DNA from: Pectobacterium araliae
GTDB lineage: Bacteria > Pseudomonadota > Gammaproteobacteria > Enterobacterales > Enterobacteriaceae
Assembly (NCBI RefSeq): GCF_037076465.1
Contig: NZ_AP028908.1
Location: 620,001-684,000, forward strand
Direction: 5' to 3'
Length of the DNA stretch: 64,000 bases
Below, piece by piece: positions 44,627 to 52,389 of the stretch. The notes below the pieces were generated by a model. The model searched no databases. It saw only the letters and a list, made by a program, of their open reading frames with translations, and was not told the DNA's origin. Each line of letters starts with the position of its first letter. Position 1 is the first letter of the stretch. The position numbers were made by a program, and so were the translations under genes.

Positions 44627-44710
44627 TTAGTTCTTCACTCTGCCCACAGACCTACCGCGCAAGAAGGATGCGTTTAGTAGTAGGCCTAGTAGGAAAGTAA
44701 AATTGAACAT
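44627..44710 (-). CDS. leuL: leu operon leader peptide
   Basis: A 27-codon leader read from ATG 44710 to TAA. The peptide is MFNFTFLLGLLLNASFLRGR followed by SVGRVKN. It contains six leucines, five of them encoded by the rare CTA codon in the cluster CTA CTA GGC CTA CTA CTA. The classical enteric LeuL also has a run of Leu encoded mainly by CUA. Stalling here when leucyl-tRNA is scarce would prevent the downstream terminator and allow leuABCD transcription. Confidence 0.9.
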   Translation of the reverse strand: MFNFTFLLGLLLNASFLRGRSVGRVKN

Positions 44711-44938
44711 GGGATCTCGTCATCCAAAATTCGGTATTGCAATATTGGTACGCGATTATCAGGGTTATGTCAACGTTTGATTGATGTGACGTGCGTCAAG
44801 TAAACCAGCGATAGCCCGCGGCGAATGAACGAAAGATCGTTGCGGTTTTGAACAATGGCGGTAGACTGCACGCCAAATAATGTACAGCTGTACGCTGAAA
44901 TGCTGTCGAATTCATTTCCCTTATAAATTCTTTTACAG
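44711..44938. promoter_or_regulatory. Divergent control region between leuL and the acyl-CoA ligase gene
   Basis: This 228-base interval should contain the leu promoter (leftward) and the ligase promoter (rightward). A perfect 12-bp palindrome GTACAGCTGTAC lies at 44882-44893, about 45 bases before the ligase ATG, and could be an operator. In E. coli, leuO would begin near here; no LeuO-like frame is present. Confidence 0.45.
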
Positions 44939-46744
44939 ATGACTAATCATTTACAGCCATACCATGTGGTGCACCGGGTTCAAGATCGGATCAATCACTG
45001 CGCAGGTCGTATTGCGTTGCGCGAGTGGACGCCTGCGGGCGAGCAGCAACTTACCTGGACACAGGCAGGGCAGCGCATTCAGCGCATTGCCAGCGCGCTT
45101 TTAGCGCAGGGCGTGGATGTTCAGGAACGGGTTGCGATTTTCTCTCACAACTCGATGAATTGGTCGCTAGCCGACCTGGCGCTGTTGCACCTGCGTGCGA
45201 TCAGCGTGCCAATTTATGCCACGAATACGGCGGCACAGGCGGCGTTCATTATCAATGATGCGGATATCCGCACGATATTCGTCGGTGGTCAGGAGCAGTT
45301 GGATGCGCTGCTGGTGCTACGCGATACCTGCCCACAGTTGCGAAATATTATCGTGATGGATGAGAGCGTTAACCTGCACGGTAGTGATATTGCCCAATCG
45401 CTGCATGAATTTGAAGCGCAGGCGGTAGACGATTTCTGGCGTGATGAATGGCAACAGCGCATCAATAGTCGCGATCTCAACGATCTGTTTACCTTGATTT
45501 ATACCTCTGGCACCACGGGTGAGCCAAAAGGCGTCATGTTGGATTACACCAACATGGCGATGCAGCTTAAGCTGCACGATGATCGTCTGGATATGTCCGA
45601 GAACGACGTGTCGCTCTGTTTCTTGCCGCTTTCTCACGTATTTGAGCGCGCATGGAGTTTTGTCATCATGCACCGTGGCGCGCAGAACGTGTACCTCAGC
45701 GATACCAATCTGGTGCGTGCCGCGATGCAGGCGGTGAAGCCGACGGTGATGTGCGCCGTACCGCGTTTTTATGAGAAGGTTTACAGCGCCATTAATGAAA
45801 AAGTGGCACAGGCACCGTGGTATCGCCAGCGGCTTTTCAACTGGGCTATTACGCAGGGGCAACACGCTTTTCTGGCTAGCCAAGCCGCGAAGAAAGGCGG
45901 ACTTTTCCACCGCGTGATGCATCGCTATGCAGACCGACTGGTGTTAGGGAAGCTCCGCCAACTGCTGGGGGGCGAGATTCGCTTTATGCCAGCAGCAGGC
46001 GCAAGACTGGATGACAATATCATTCTGTTTTTTCAGTCGATCGGGATTCGCATCATCTATGGTTACGGCATGACCGAAACCTGCGCGACGGTTTCCTGCT
46101 GGGAAGAGAACCGTTTCCGCTTAGGTTCTATTGGCACGCCGCTACCGGGCATTGATGTCCGTATTGGCGAGGAAAAAGAGATTCAGGTGCGCGGGGCAAC
46201 CATCATGCGGGGGTATTTTCATCGTCCGCAAGAAACCGCAGACGCTTTTACCGAAGACGGCTGGTTGAAAACCGGCGATGCGGGGGAACTGGATACCAAT
46301 GGTAACCTGTTTATTACCGAGCGCTTGAAAGATCTGATGAAAACCTCGGGCGGTAAATACATCGCACCGCAGCATCTGGAAGGCACGCTGGGGCAGGATC
46401 GTTTTATCGAACAGGTTGCGATTATCGCGGACACGCGTAAGTACGTGTCTGCGCTGATTGTTCCCTGTTTTGAGGCGCTGGAAGAATACGCTCACTCTAT
46501 TAACCTGAAGTACCACGATCGTCTGGAATTGCTGCGTCACAGCCATATTATTGAGCTGTTCGAACAGCGTCTGCGGGAAATGCAGAAGGAATTTTCTCGC
46601 GTTGAGCAGGTGAAGAAATTCACGCTACTTCCTGTGCCGTTTTCGATGGACGAAGGGGAGCTGACGCCAACGCTCAAGCTGCGCAGGAAGATCATCAACC
46701 AGCGTTACCAGTTGGAAATTGATGCGATGTACGCAGAGTCTTGA
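44939..46744 (+). CDS. Long-chain acyl-CoA synthetase-like AMP-forming ligase
   Basis: Predicted to activate a carboxylic acid, probably a long-chain fatty acid, through an acyl-adenylate. The 601-residue protein has the adenylate P-loop YTSGTTGEPKGVML (about residues 188-201). The ATP-binding motif YGYGMTETCATVS is near 374, and the hinge region GWLKTGDAGELDTNGNLFITERLKD contains the catalytic Asp and Arg. GGKYIAPQHLEG precedes the C-terminal lid. The overall pattern resembles the eukaryotic-type ACSL/FAA branch rather than E. coli FadD. It sits where E. coli has leuO, between leuL and ilvI, and is transcribed toward ilvI. Its link to branched-chain metabolism is unproven. Confidence 0.88.
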   Translation: MTNHLQPYHVVHRVQDRINHCAGRIALREWTPAGEQQLTWTQAGQRIQRIASALLAQGVDVQERVAIFSHNSMNWSLADLALLHLRAISVPIYATNTAAQAAFIINDADIRTIFVGGQEQLDALLVLRDTCPQLRNIIVMDESVNLHGSDIAQSLHEFEAQAVDDFWRDEWQQRINSRDLNDLFTLIYTSGTTGEPKGVMLDYTNMAMQLKLHDDRLDMSENDVSLCFLPLSHVFERAWSFVIMHRGAQNVYLSDTNLVRAAMQAVKPTVMCAVPRFYEKVYSAINEKVAQAPWYRQRLFNWAITQGQHAFLASQAAKKGGLFHRVMHRYADRLVLGKLRQLLGGEIRFMPAAGARLDDNIILFFQSIGIRIIYGYGMTETCATVSCWEENRFRLGSIGTPLPGIDVRIGEEKEIQVRGATIMRGYFHRPQETADAFTEDGWLKTGDAGELDTNGNLFITERLKDLMKTSGGKYIAPQHLEGTLGQDRFIEQVAIIADTRKYVSALIVPCFEALEEYAHSINLKYHDRLELLRHSHIIELFEQRLREMQKEFSRVEQVKKFTLLPVPFSMDEGELTPTLKLRRKIINQRYQLEIDAMYAES

Positions 46745-47106
46745 TGATGTCGTAGGCCGAAAAATTCGTTTCCTGAAAAGAAAAGGGGGTTTTCGGCCTC
46801 AAGATTTCACTCTGTAATTTATGGCCTTTATGGACGATCTCTCAGGTCTACAGGTCCCTGATTAGTATTTTATCTCAGTTCTTTTTTCACTCACGTTCGA
46901 TTTCCCCTAGTTCTGATTAAGAACGGTGGTTTTTTGCCGTTTGTCTGCGTCATAATCTGGCGTTATGTTAATGGGTTATTAGTCATCCCTATAATATTTC
47001 GTATTCTTGTACTAAAAGTTAACAGTATTAACACAACGTGAGCGCGGGGATTTCCCCCGATCAATACAGAAACGGGCTCCGTTTTCTGAACAAAAGAGGC
47101 AGATCC
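46745..47106 (+). promoter_or_regulatory. ilvIH upstream control region
   Basis: A 362-base non-coding interval. A TATAAT box at 46990-46995 is a candidate -10 element of the ilvIH promoter. In E. coli the equivalent region binds Lrp cooperatively at several AT-rich sites; here the region is AT-rich but I could not define individual sites. An inverted repeat AGGCCGAAAA/TTTTCGGCCT (about 46754-46799, long loop) follows the upstream gene and lacks a T-run. Confidence 0.5.
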
Positions 47107-48825
47107 ATGGAGATGTTGTCAGGCGCCGAAATGGTGGTCCGATCGTTGATCGATCAGGGCGTAAAACATGTGTTCGGTTATCCGGGCGGTGCGGTGTTGG
47201 ATATTTACGACGCCCTGCATACGGTTGGCGGTATCGAGCATATTTTGGTGCGGCATGAGCAAGGTGCGGTACATATGGCCGATGGCTATGCGCGTGCGAC
47301 GGGTGAGGTCGGTGTTGTGCTGGTTACCTCCGGTCCCGGCGCGACAAATGCCATTACCGGTATTGCTACGGCGTATATGGACTCTATTCCTATGGTGGTG
47401 TTGTCTGGTCAGGTTGCCACCTCGCTGATTGGCTATGATTCCTTTCAGGAATGCGACACGGTCGGAATTTCCCGCCCTATCGTGAAGCACAGCTTTTTGG
47501 TCAAGAAAGTTGAAGATGTCCCGACGATCCTGAAAAAAGCGTTTTATCTGGCATCAACCGGACGTCCGGGGCCGGTAGTCGTCGATCTACCCAAGGACAT
47601 CATGAATCCGGCGAATAAATTGCCGTATGTTTATCCCGAAAGCGTCAGCATGCGTTCCTATAACCCGACGGTTCAAGGGCATAAAGGTCAGATTCGCCGT
47701 GCGTTGCAAACCCTGTTGGCGGCAGAAAAGCCGATTATCTACAGCGGTGGTGGCGTGATCAATGCGGAGTGCCACGAAGAACTGCTGACGCTGGCGGAAA
47801 AACTCAATCTGCCAGTGACCACCTCTCTGATGGGACTGGGCGGCTTCCCTGGAACGCACCGCCAATGCCTCGGCATGCTGGGGATGCACGGGACGTATGA
47901 AGCCAACATGGCTATGCATAACGCCGATGTGATTTTTGCCGTTGGGGTGCGCTTCGATGACCGTACGACCAACAATCTGGCGAAGTACTGCCCGAATGCG
48001 ACGGTGTTGCATATTGATATCGATCCCGCATCGATTTCCAAAACGGTAAACGCCGATATTCCTATCGTGGGCGATGCCAAACAGGTGTTAAGCCTGATGC
48101 TGGAATTGCTGGCGCAGGATGGTGCACCGCAACAGTTTGATGCACTACGCGACTGGTGGCAGGGTATCGAACAGTGGCGTGGTCGTCACTGTCTGAAATA
48201 CAACACCGAAAGCGACAAGATTAAACCGCAGGCGGTGATTGAAACGTTGCATCGGCTGACCGAAGGTAAAGCCTATGTGGCATCGGATGTCGGCCAGCAC
48301 CAGATGTTTGCCGCGCTGTATTATCCGTTCGATTTACCGCGCCGCTGGGTGAATTCCGGTGGGCTGGGAACGATGGGCTTTGGTCTGCCTGCCGCGTTGG
48401 GGATTAAGCTTGCGCTGCCGAGAGAAACGGTCATTTGTGTCACGGGCGATGGCAGTATTCAGATGAATATTCAGGAGCTTTCTACGGCACTGCAATACGA
48501 TCTGCCGGTTGTGGTGATCAACCTGAACAACCGTTTCCTCGGCATGGTGAAGCAGTGGCAGGATATGATCTACTCTGGCCGCCATTCCAGTTCTTATATG
48601 GAATCGTTACCGGATTTCGTTAAGCTGGCTGAAGCGTATGGCCACGTCGGGATTTCTATCGATACGCCGGACGAACTGGAAAGTAAGCTGTCGCAAGCGC
48701 TGGCGCAGAAAGATCGCCTGGTGTTTGTTGATATCAACATCGATAGCAGCGAGCATGTTTACCCCATGCAGATTCGTGGCGGGGCGATGGATGAGATGTG
48801 GTTGAGCAAAACGGAGAGGACCTGA
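47107..48825 (+). CDS. ilvI: Acetohydroxyacid synthase III catalytic (large) subunit
   Basis: A ThDP/FAD enzyme of valine, leucine and isoleucine synthesis. I chose ATG 47107 ([14 protein letters not shown]), the conserved enteric start with AGAGG upstream; the frame is open 23 codons earlier without family support. The 572-residue protein (E. coli 574) has the ThDP Glu in [16 protein letters not shown], a middle domain with [17 protein letters not shown], and the ThDP motif [15 protein letters not shown] to NLNN. It is the second acetohydroxyacid synthase in the window after ilvBN. It is followed 2 bases later by ilvH. Confidence 0.97.
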   Translation: MEMLSGAEMVVRSLIDQGVKHVFGYPGGAVLDIYDALHTVGGIEHILVRHEQGAVHMADGYARATGEVGVVLVTSGPGATNAITGIATAYMDSIPMVVLSGQVATSLIGYDSFQECDTVGISRPIVKHSFLVKKVEDVPTILKKAFYLASTGRPGPVVVDLPKDIMNPANKLPYVYPESVSMRSYNPTVQGHKGQIRRALQTLLAAEKPIIYSGGGVINAECHEELLTLAEKLNLPVTTSLMGLGGFPGTHRQCLGMLGMHGTYEANMAMHNADVIFAVGVRFDDRTTNNLAKYCPNATVLHIDIDPASISKTVNADIPIVGDAKQVLSLMLELLAQDGAPQQFDALRDWWQGIEQWRGRHCLKYNTESDKIKPQAVIETLHRLTEGKAYVASDVGQHQMFAALYYPFDLPRRWVNSGGLGTMGFGLPAALGIKLALPRETVICVTGDGSIQMNIQELSTALQYDLPVVVINLNNRFLGMVKQWQDMIYSGRHSSSYMESLPDFVKLAEAYGHVGISIDTPDELESKLSQALAQKDRLVFVDINIDSSEHVYPMQIRGGAMDEMWLSKTERT

Positions 48826-48827
48826 TC

Positions 48828-49319
48828 ATGCGGCGGATTTTATCAGTATTACTTGAGAATGAATCAGGCGCCTTGTCACGTGTCGTCGGCCTGTTTTCAC
48901 AGCGCGGCTACAACATCGAAAGCCTGACAGTTGCACCAACTGAAGACCCGACGCTATCCCGTATGACTATCCAAACGGTAGGCGATGAGAAGGTGCTGGA
49001 GCAGATCGAAAAGCAACTGCACAAGCTGGTGGATGTCCTACGCGTCAGTGAACTGGGGCAGGGGGCGCACGTTGAGCGTGAGATCATGCTGGCGAAGCTA
49101 CAGGCGACAGGTTATGGCCGTGAAGAGGTGAAACGGTGCGCCGATATTTTCCGTGGCCAGATCGTGGATGTCACCGCCTCGCTGTATACCGTACAGCTTG
49201 CTGGCACCAGCGATAAACTGGATGCGTTCCTCAGCGCCGTGCGTGAAGTTGCCGAAATTGTTGAAGTAGCGCGTTCGGGAATCGTTGGTGTATCGCGCGG
49301 CGATAAGATCATGCGTTAA
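48828..49319 (+). CDS. ilvH: Acetohydroxyacid synthase III regulatory (small) subunit
   Basis: A valine-sensing partner of IlvI. The ATG at 48828 follows GGAGAGGA and gives 163 residues, as in E. coli. The N-terminal ACT domain begins [20 protein letters not shown] and contains [20 protein letters not shown]. The C-terminal domain (about 80-163) is present, unlike the short IlvN. Its terminator is the landing site of intron copy 2. In E. coli the next gene is cra (fruR); here the order jumps to sfsB. Confidence 0.97.
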   Translation: MRRILSVLLENESGALSRVVGLFSQRGYNIESLTVAPTEDPTLSRMTIQTVGDEKVLEQIEKQLHKLVDVLRVSELGQGAHVEREIMLAKLQATGYGREEVKRCADIFRGQIVDVTASLYTVQLAGTSDKLDAFLSAVREVAEIVEVARSGIVGVSRGDKIMR

Positions 49320-49342
49320 TCGATTTCGCTGCTTTTTCCTTT

Positions 49343-49379
49343 AAAAGGCTCGATATCATCGTATCGAGCCTTTTTATTT
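49343..49379 (+). terminator. ilvIH terminator, 5' exon of intron copy 2
   Basis: AAAAGGCTCGATA pairs with TATCGAGCCTTTTT around TCATCG and continues into TATTT. Intron copy 2 starts at the next base. Confidence 0.9.
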
Positions 49380-51300
49380 GTGCGCCGGGCATGGCGCGTA
49401 GCGCCTTGACGGGCGCTGTCCGTTGACTGTAGTGGTCAAGGGGCGACTTGGCGGTGAAAGTCCTCTACACACCCGGCAAGGGGAAGTGTTAGCCGAACGG
49501 CAAGGGTGCCCACCGCGAGGTGGGATCTGAAGGAAGCTGAAGGCAAAATGCTGGCCTGACGAACAGGAAGCAGTTTAGGCGGCACAGCGGGGTAAGGTGG
49601 CAAATATCATCAAAGCCCAATACTTGCACAGAACGCTGTGACGTAAAGCTGACAGGCATAAGCAGGAAGGTCGCGCGAATTACCCCGGGAGGGCTGCACG
49701 TTTGCTTCAGGGCTACCGAGCGTCGAGAGGCGACGGGATGAACGTGCAGCAGTCAGCCGAAGCCGTAGTAGTGCTGCATAACTGGCAGCATGAAGGGCTG
49801 AACATGATTAACCGTGATTAGGACACCGATACTCGATGGGAATTAATGAGGCACAAGCGCAGAGCACTGCGGCCAGCGGCAGAGGAGACGGACAGTATCC
49901 GTCAGTGCTGCATGAGGGTGCTGAAATCCCCACGGCGGTCGGTGGGCAAACGAAAGCGGAAATGCCGTTGACGATGGAAACGGTGATAACGAGAGAGAAC
50001 CTGATGCTGGCCTATCAGCGCGTGGTGGAAAACAACGGCGCGGCAGGGGTAGATAACCTGAAAGTGACGGAGTTGAAGCTGTGGCTGAAACAGAACTGGG
50101 CGAGTATCAGGCAGGCATTGATTACGGGCGCCTACCAGCCGCAGGCGATACGCAGAGTGGATATCCCAAAGCCGGACGGCGGCGTGAGAACCCTGGGTAT
50201 CCCGACGGTAGTGGACAGGCTTATCCAGCAGGCGATAGCACAACAACTCAGTCCGGTCGTGGAGCCGCACTTCTGCGAATCGAGTTACGGGTTCAGAAGT
50301 AACCGCAATGCGTGGCAGGCAGTGCAACAGGCACAGCGCTACATACAAAGCGGGAAACGCTGGGTGGTCGATCTGAATCTGGAAAAGTTCTTTGACCGGG
50401 TGGATCATGACATTTTGATGTCACGTCTGGCGAGGCATGTCAGGGATAAACGGCTGTTGAAACTGATATGTCGCTACCTTGAAGCGGAAATGACGAACGG
50501 GTGCGAGACAGAGAAGCGAGGTAAGGGAATGCCGCAGGGCGGACCGTTGTCGCCGCTACTGTCGAACATTCTGCTGGATGAACTGGATAAAGAACTGGAG
50601 CGTCGAGGTCACAGCTTCTGTCGCTATGCGGATGACTGCAACATTTACGTGAGCAGTCGCAAAGCAGGCGAGCATATCTTTAGGGCAATCAGGGTGTACC
50701 TGAGAGACATACTGAAGCTAAAGGTCAATGAGCAGAAGAGTGCGGTGGCGCGACCGTGGGAGCGTAAGTTCCTGGGATACAGCGTGACACGGCACAAACA
50801 GACCCGACTGAAGATCGCAGGGAGCAGTGTCGAGAGGCTGAAGGAGAAGATCCGTAGCCTGACGACAGGGCACGCGACGAAATCAGTGAAAGGCGTAATC
50901 AATGAACTCACACCGATACTGCGAGGCTGGATGAGCTACTTCAGATACACGGAAGTAAAAGGAGTTCTGGAGAAGATTGACGGCTGGGTCAGGCGTAAAC
51001 TGCGCAGTCTACTGTGGCGGCAATGGAAACGAACGTATACGCGAGCCCGAATGCTAATGCGAGCGGGCTTGTGTGAAAAGCGAGCGTGGAGGTCGGCGAG
51101 TAACCAGCGAGGAGCGTGGTGGAACGCGGGGTCGAGTCACATGAATGATGCGATAAAGACGGCGCAGTTCAGACGACTCGGCTTGATATCACTAGTGGAG
51201 CAGCAACGGCAGTTCCAGAGTTAACATGAACCGCCGTATGCGGAACCGCACGTACGGTGGTGTGAGAGGACGGCGGGAGTAATCTCGCCTCCTACTCGAT
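49380..51300 (+). mobile_element. Group II intron (bacterial class C), copy 2
   Basis: A 1921-nt element on the plus strand, the same length as copy 1 and nearly identical in inverted orientation. It begins GTGCGCC immediately after the ilvH terminator T-tract and ends CTACTCGAT. Domain V is at 51230-51261. The 3' boundary abuts the stop codon of sfsB, so the last intron base supplies the final base of that TAA on the opposite strand. The 457-nt part before the ORF looked identical to copy 1 by eye. The encoded RT carries a catalytic-site change. Confidence 0.92.
49836..51224 (+). CDS. Group II intron reverse transcriptase/maturase, copy 2, catalytic Asp181 to Asn
   Basis: A full-length 462-residue homologue of the copy 1 protein with three substitutions: Pro to Leu in TELKLWLKQ, Asp181 to Asn in motif A (VVDLNLEKFFDRV, codon AAT at 50376-50378), and Arg to Cys in KLICRYLEAEM. 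By alignment with LtrA-type RTs (GDIKGCFD) the changed Asp is the motif-A metal ligand. Reverse transcription should therefore be lost, although domain X and splicing function could remain. YADD and the other motifs are intact. All three changes are C:G to T:A transitions. Confidence 0.92.
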   Translation: MGINEAQAQSTAASGRGDGQYPSVLHEGAEIPTAVGGQTKAEMPLTMETVITRENLMLAYQRVVENNGAAGVDNLKVTELKLWLKQNWASIRQALITGAYQPQAIRRVDIPKPDGGVRTLGIPTVVDRLIQQAIAQQLSPVVEPHFCESSYGFRSNRNAWQAVQQAQRYIQSGKRWVVDLNLEKFFDRVDHDILMSRLARHVRDKRLLKLICRYLEAEMTNGCETEKRGKGMPQGGPLSPLLSNILLDELDKELERRGHSFCRYADDCNIYVSSRKAGEHIFRAIRVYLRDILKLKVNEQKSAVARPWERKFLGYSVTRHKQTRLKIAGSSVERLKEKIRSLTTGHATKSVKGVINELTPILRGWMSYFRYTEVKGVLEKIDGWVRRKLRSLLWRQWKRTYTRARMLMRAGLCEKRAWRSASNQRGAWWNAGSSHMNDAIKTAQFRRLGLISLVEQQRQFQS

Positions 51301-51563
51301 TAATCGGGGCGGATGAGTTTTTTTCTATCGATAAGCTCATTAGTTTCTGGATTGTAATATCGGCTGGGCCAAATCTCTGATGGGTGAATGTTTAGCGCAT
51401 CGGCGATAAGCCATTCCCCTTTGGGCCAAGGGCGTGATAATGCGTTAGCTAATGTAGATGAGCTTAATCCGGCCGCTCGCGATACTGCCGCCAGCGTCGT
51501 ATTTTTCTTTCGCAGTGCAGCAATGATATCAGCGGGATGCCAGTCTTGTTTCCTTAAAATCAT
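51300..51563 (-). CDS. sfsB: Ner-like DNA-binding regulator SfsB
   Basis: An 87-residue protein related to phage Mu Ner and to E. coli SfsB (Nlp), a regulator named for effects on maltose genes. The core DWHPADIIAALRKKNTTLAA, then SRAAGLSSSTLANALSRPWP and IWPSRYYNP closely match SfsB. It forms a helix-turn-helix domain. It is about five residues shorter at the C-terminus than E. coli SfsB, and its stop codon abuts the intron end, so the tail may have been clipped by the insertion. It is divergent from the MuA-N-like gene. The sfsB-ispB adjacency is as in E. coli. Confidence 0.88.
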   Translation of the reverse strand: MILRKQDWHPADIIAALRKKNTTLAAVSRAAGLSSSTLANALSRPWPKGEWLIADALNIHPSEIWPSRYYNPETNELIDRKKLIRPD

Positions 51564-51751
51564 AATCCTTCCCTTATTTGCTATAAGACGACTGTAGATT
51601 AGTGGTATAAATAACGGATGTTAGTTATATGCCGAGCTAACATGACATTATTATTTGGAAATAATATAGCATTAAATTTCCTTAAAATTCTCAATTAATT
51701 TCCAAAATAAATGCGTTTTTGTTAGGGATGGCACTATCAGGATGAAAGGCA

Positions 51752-52141
51752 ATGAAAAAAGAGTGGTTTGCTACCAGCGAATTGGTTGGAGTCGGCGGCC
51801 TTCCGAAATCAAGACAAGGATTGAATAAGCGCGCCCGCGAGGATGGCTGGGAGAAACGTCGCCGTAAAGGCGTCCAGGGAAGGGGAGTAGAGTACTCAAT
51901 TCACAGCTTGCCGGAGACGGTAAGAAAGTCCCTATTACTACTCGAAATCGAGCCTTCCGCCTACTCGGCGAGGCAGCCTGCGGCACTGGCCGTATGGATG
52001 CAAATCTATCAACAACTATCTGAAAAAGAAAGAGATGAGCTAATTGCTTATATCCTGCGAGTCGGGGTGTCTACTACGCTGAGCCAGTTGGGTATTACAC
52101 CATCGAATGGGGACATTGCCTCATCAATGGAGATTAGCTGA
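51752..52141 (+). CDS. MuA N-terminal-like DNA-binding protein, paralogue A
   Basis: A 129-residue protein whose first 55 residues (EWFATSELVGVGGLPKSRQG, then LNKRAREDGWEKRRRKGVQG) are the winged-helix Mu transposase/repressor DNA-binding domain. No transposase catalytic core follows. The C-terminal part has a predicted helical segment (WMQIYQQLSEKERDELIAYI) that ends in LSQLG. It is divergent from sfsB, the Ner-like gene, and is followed by a close paralogue about 250 bases on. It is likely a stand-alone regulator derived from a Mu-like element; its targets are unknown. Confidence 0.75.
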   Translation: MKKEWFATSELVGVGGLPKSRQGLNKRAREDGWEKRRRKGVQGRGVEYSIHSLPETVRKSLLLLEIEPSAYSARQPAALAVWMQIYQQLSEKERDELIAYILRVGVSTTLSQLGITPSNGDIASSMEIS

Positions 52142-52142
52142 T

Positions 52143-52250
52143 TTGCTGCTGATGTGTGCTCTGATCGCGACGCTTAGCGAAGAGGAGAACCCGTATTTTC
52201 TTTTGCTTTGTAGCATTGTTCTGGCCGCAATGTTTTTGGCATTGCGCTGA
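52143..52250 (+). CDS. Possible small hydrophobic protein (32-35 aa)
   Basis: A short frame starting at TTG 52143 (GGAGA 9 bases upstream, inside the end of the preceding gene) or at ATG 52152. The peptide (MCALIATLSEEENPYFLLL, then CSIVLAAMFLALR) has a charged EEEN centre and a hydrophobic C-terminal segment that could span a membrane. It begins one base after the stop of the upstream MuA-N-like gene, so coupled translation is possible. Only the ribosome site, coupling geometry and hydrophobicity support it. Confidence 0.35.
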   Translation: MLLMCALIATLSEEENPYFLLLCSIVLAAMFLALR

Positions 52251-52389
52251 ATTTAATCATTTCTTCTATTACTTAGGTGTGTCGATAACGCGTAAAAGTT
52301 AGCGGTTTAGGTAATTATAGTCTATTATATGGAAACTTTTGGGCGAGTTGACGTAATGCCTGTTCAAAACAAACAAGGGAGTGACGAGT

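Noticed and set aside
44882..44893. Perfect palindrome GTACAGCTGTAC as a specific operator
   Set aside because: A 12-bp palindrome could be chance and I know of no matching regulator; kept only as a note in the control region.
49836..51224. Copy 2 RT as a pseudogene
   Set aside because: The frame is full length with all other motifs intact; only the catalytic Asp change is damaging, so I kept it as a CDS with a note.
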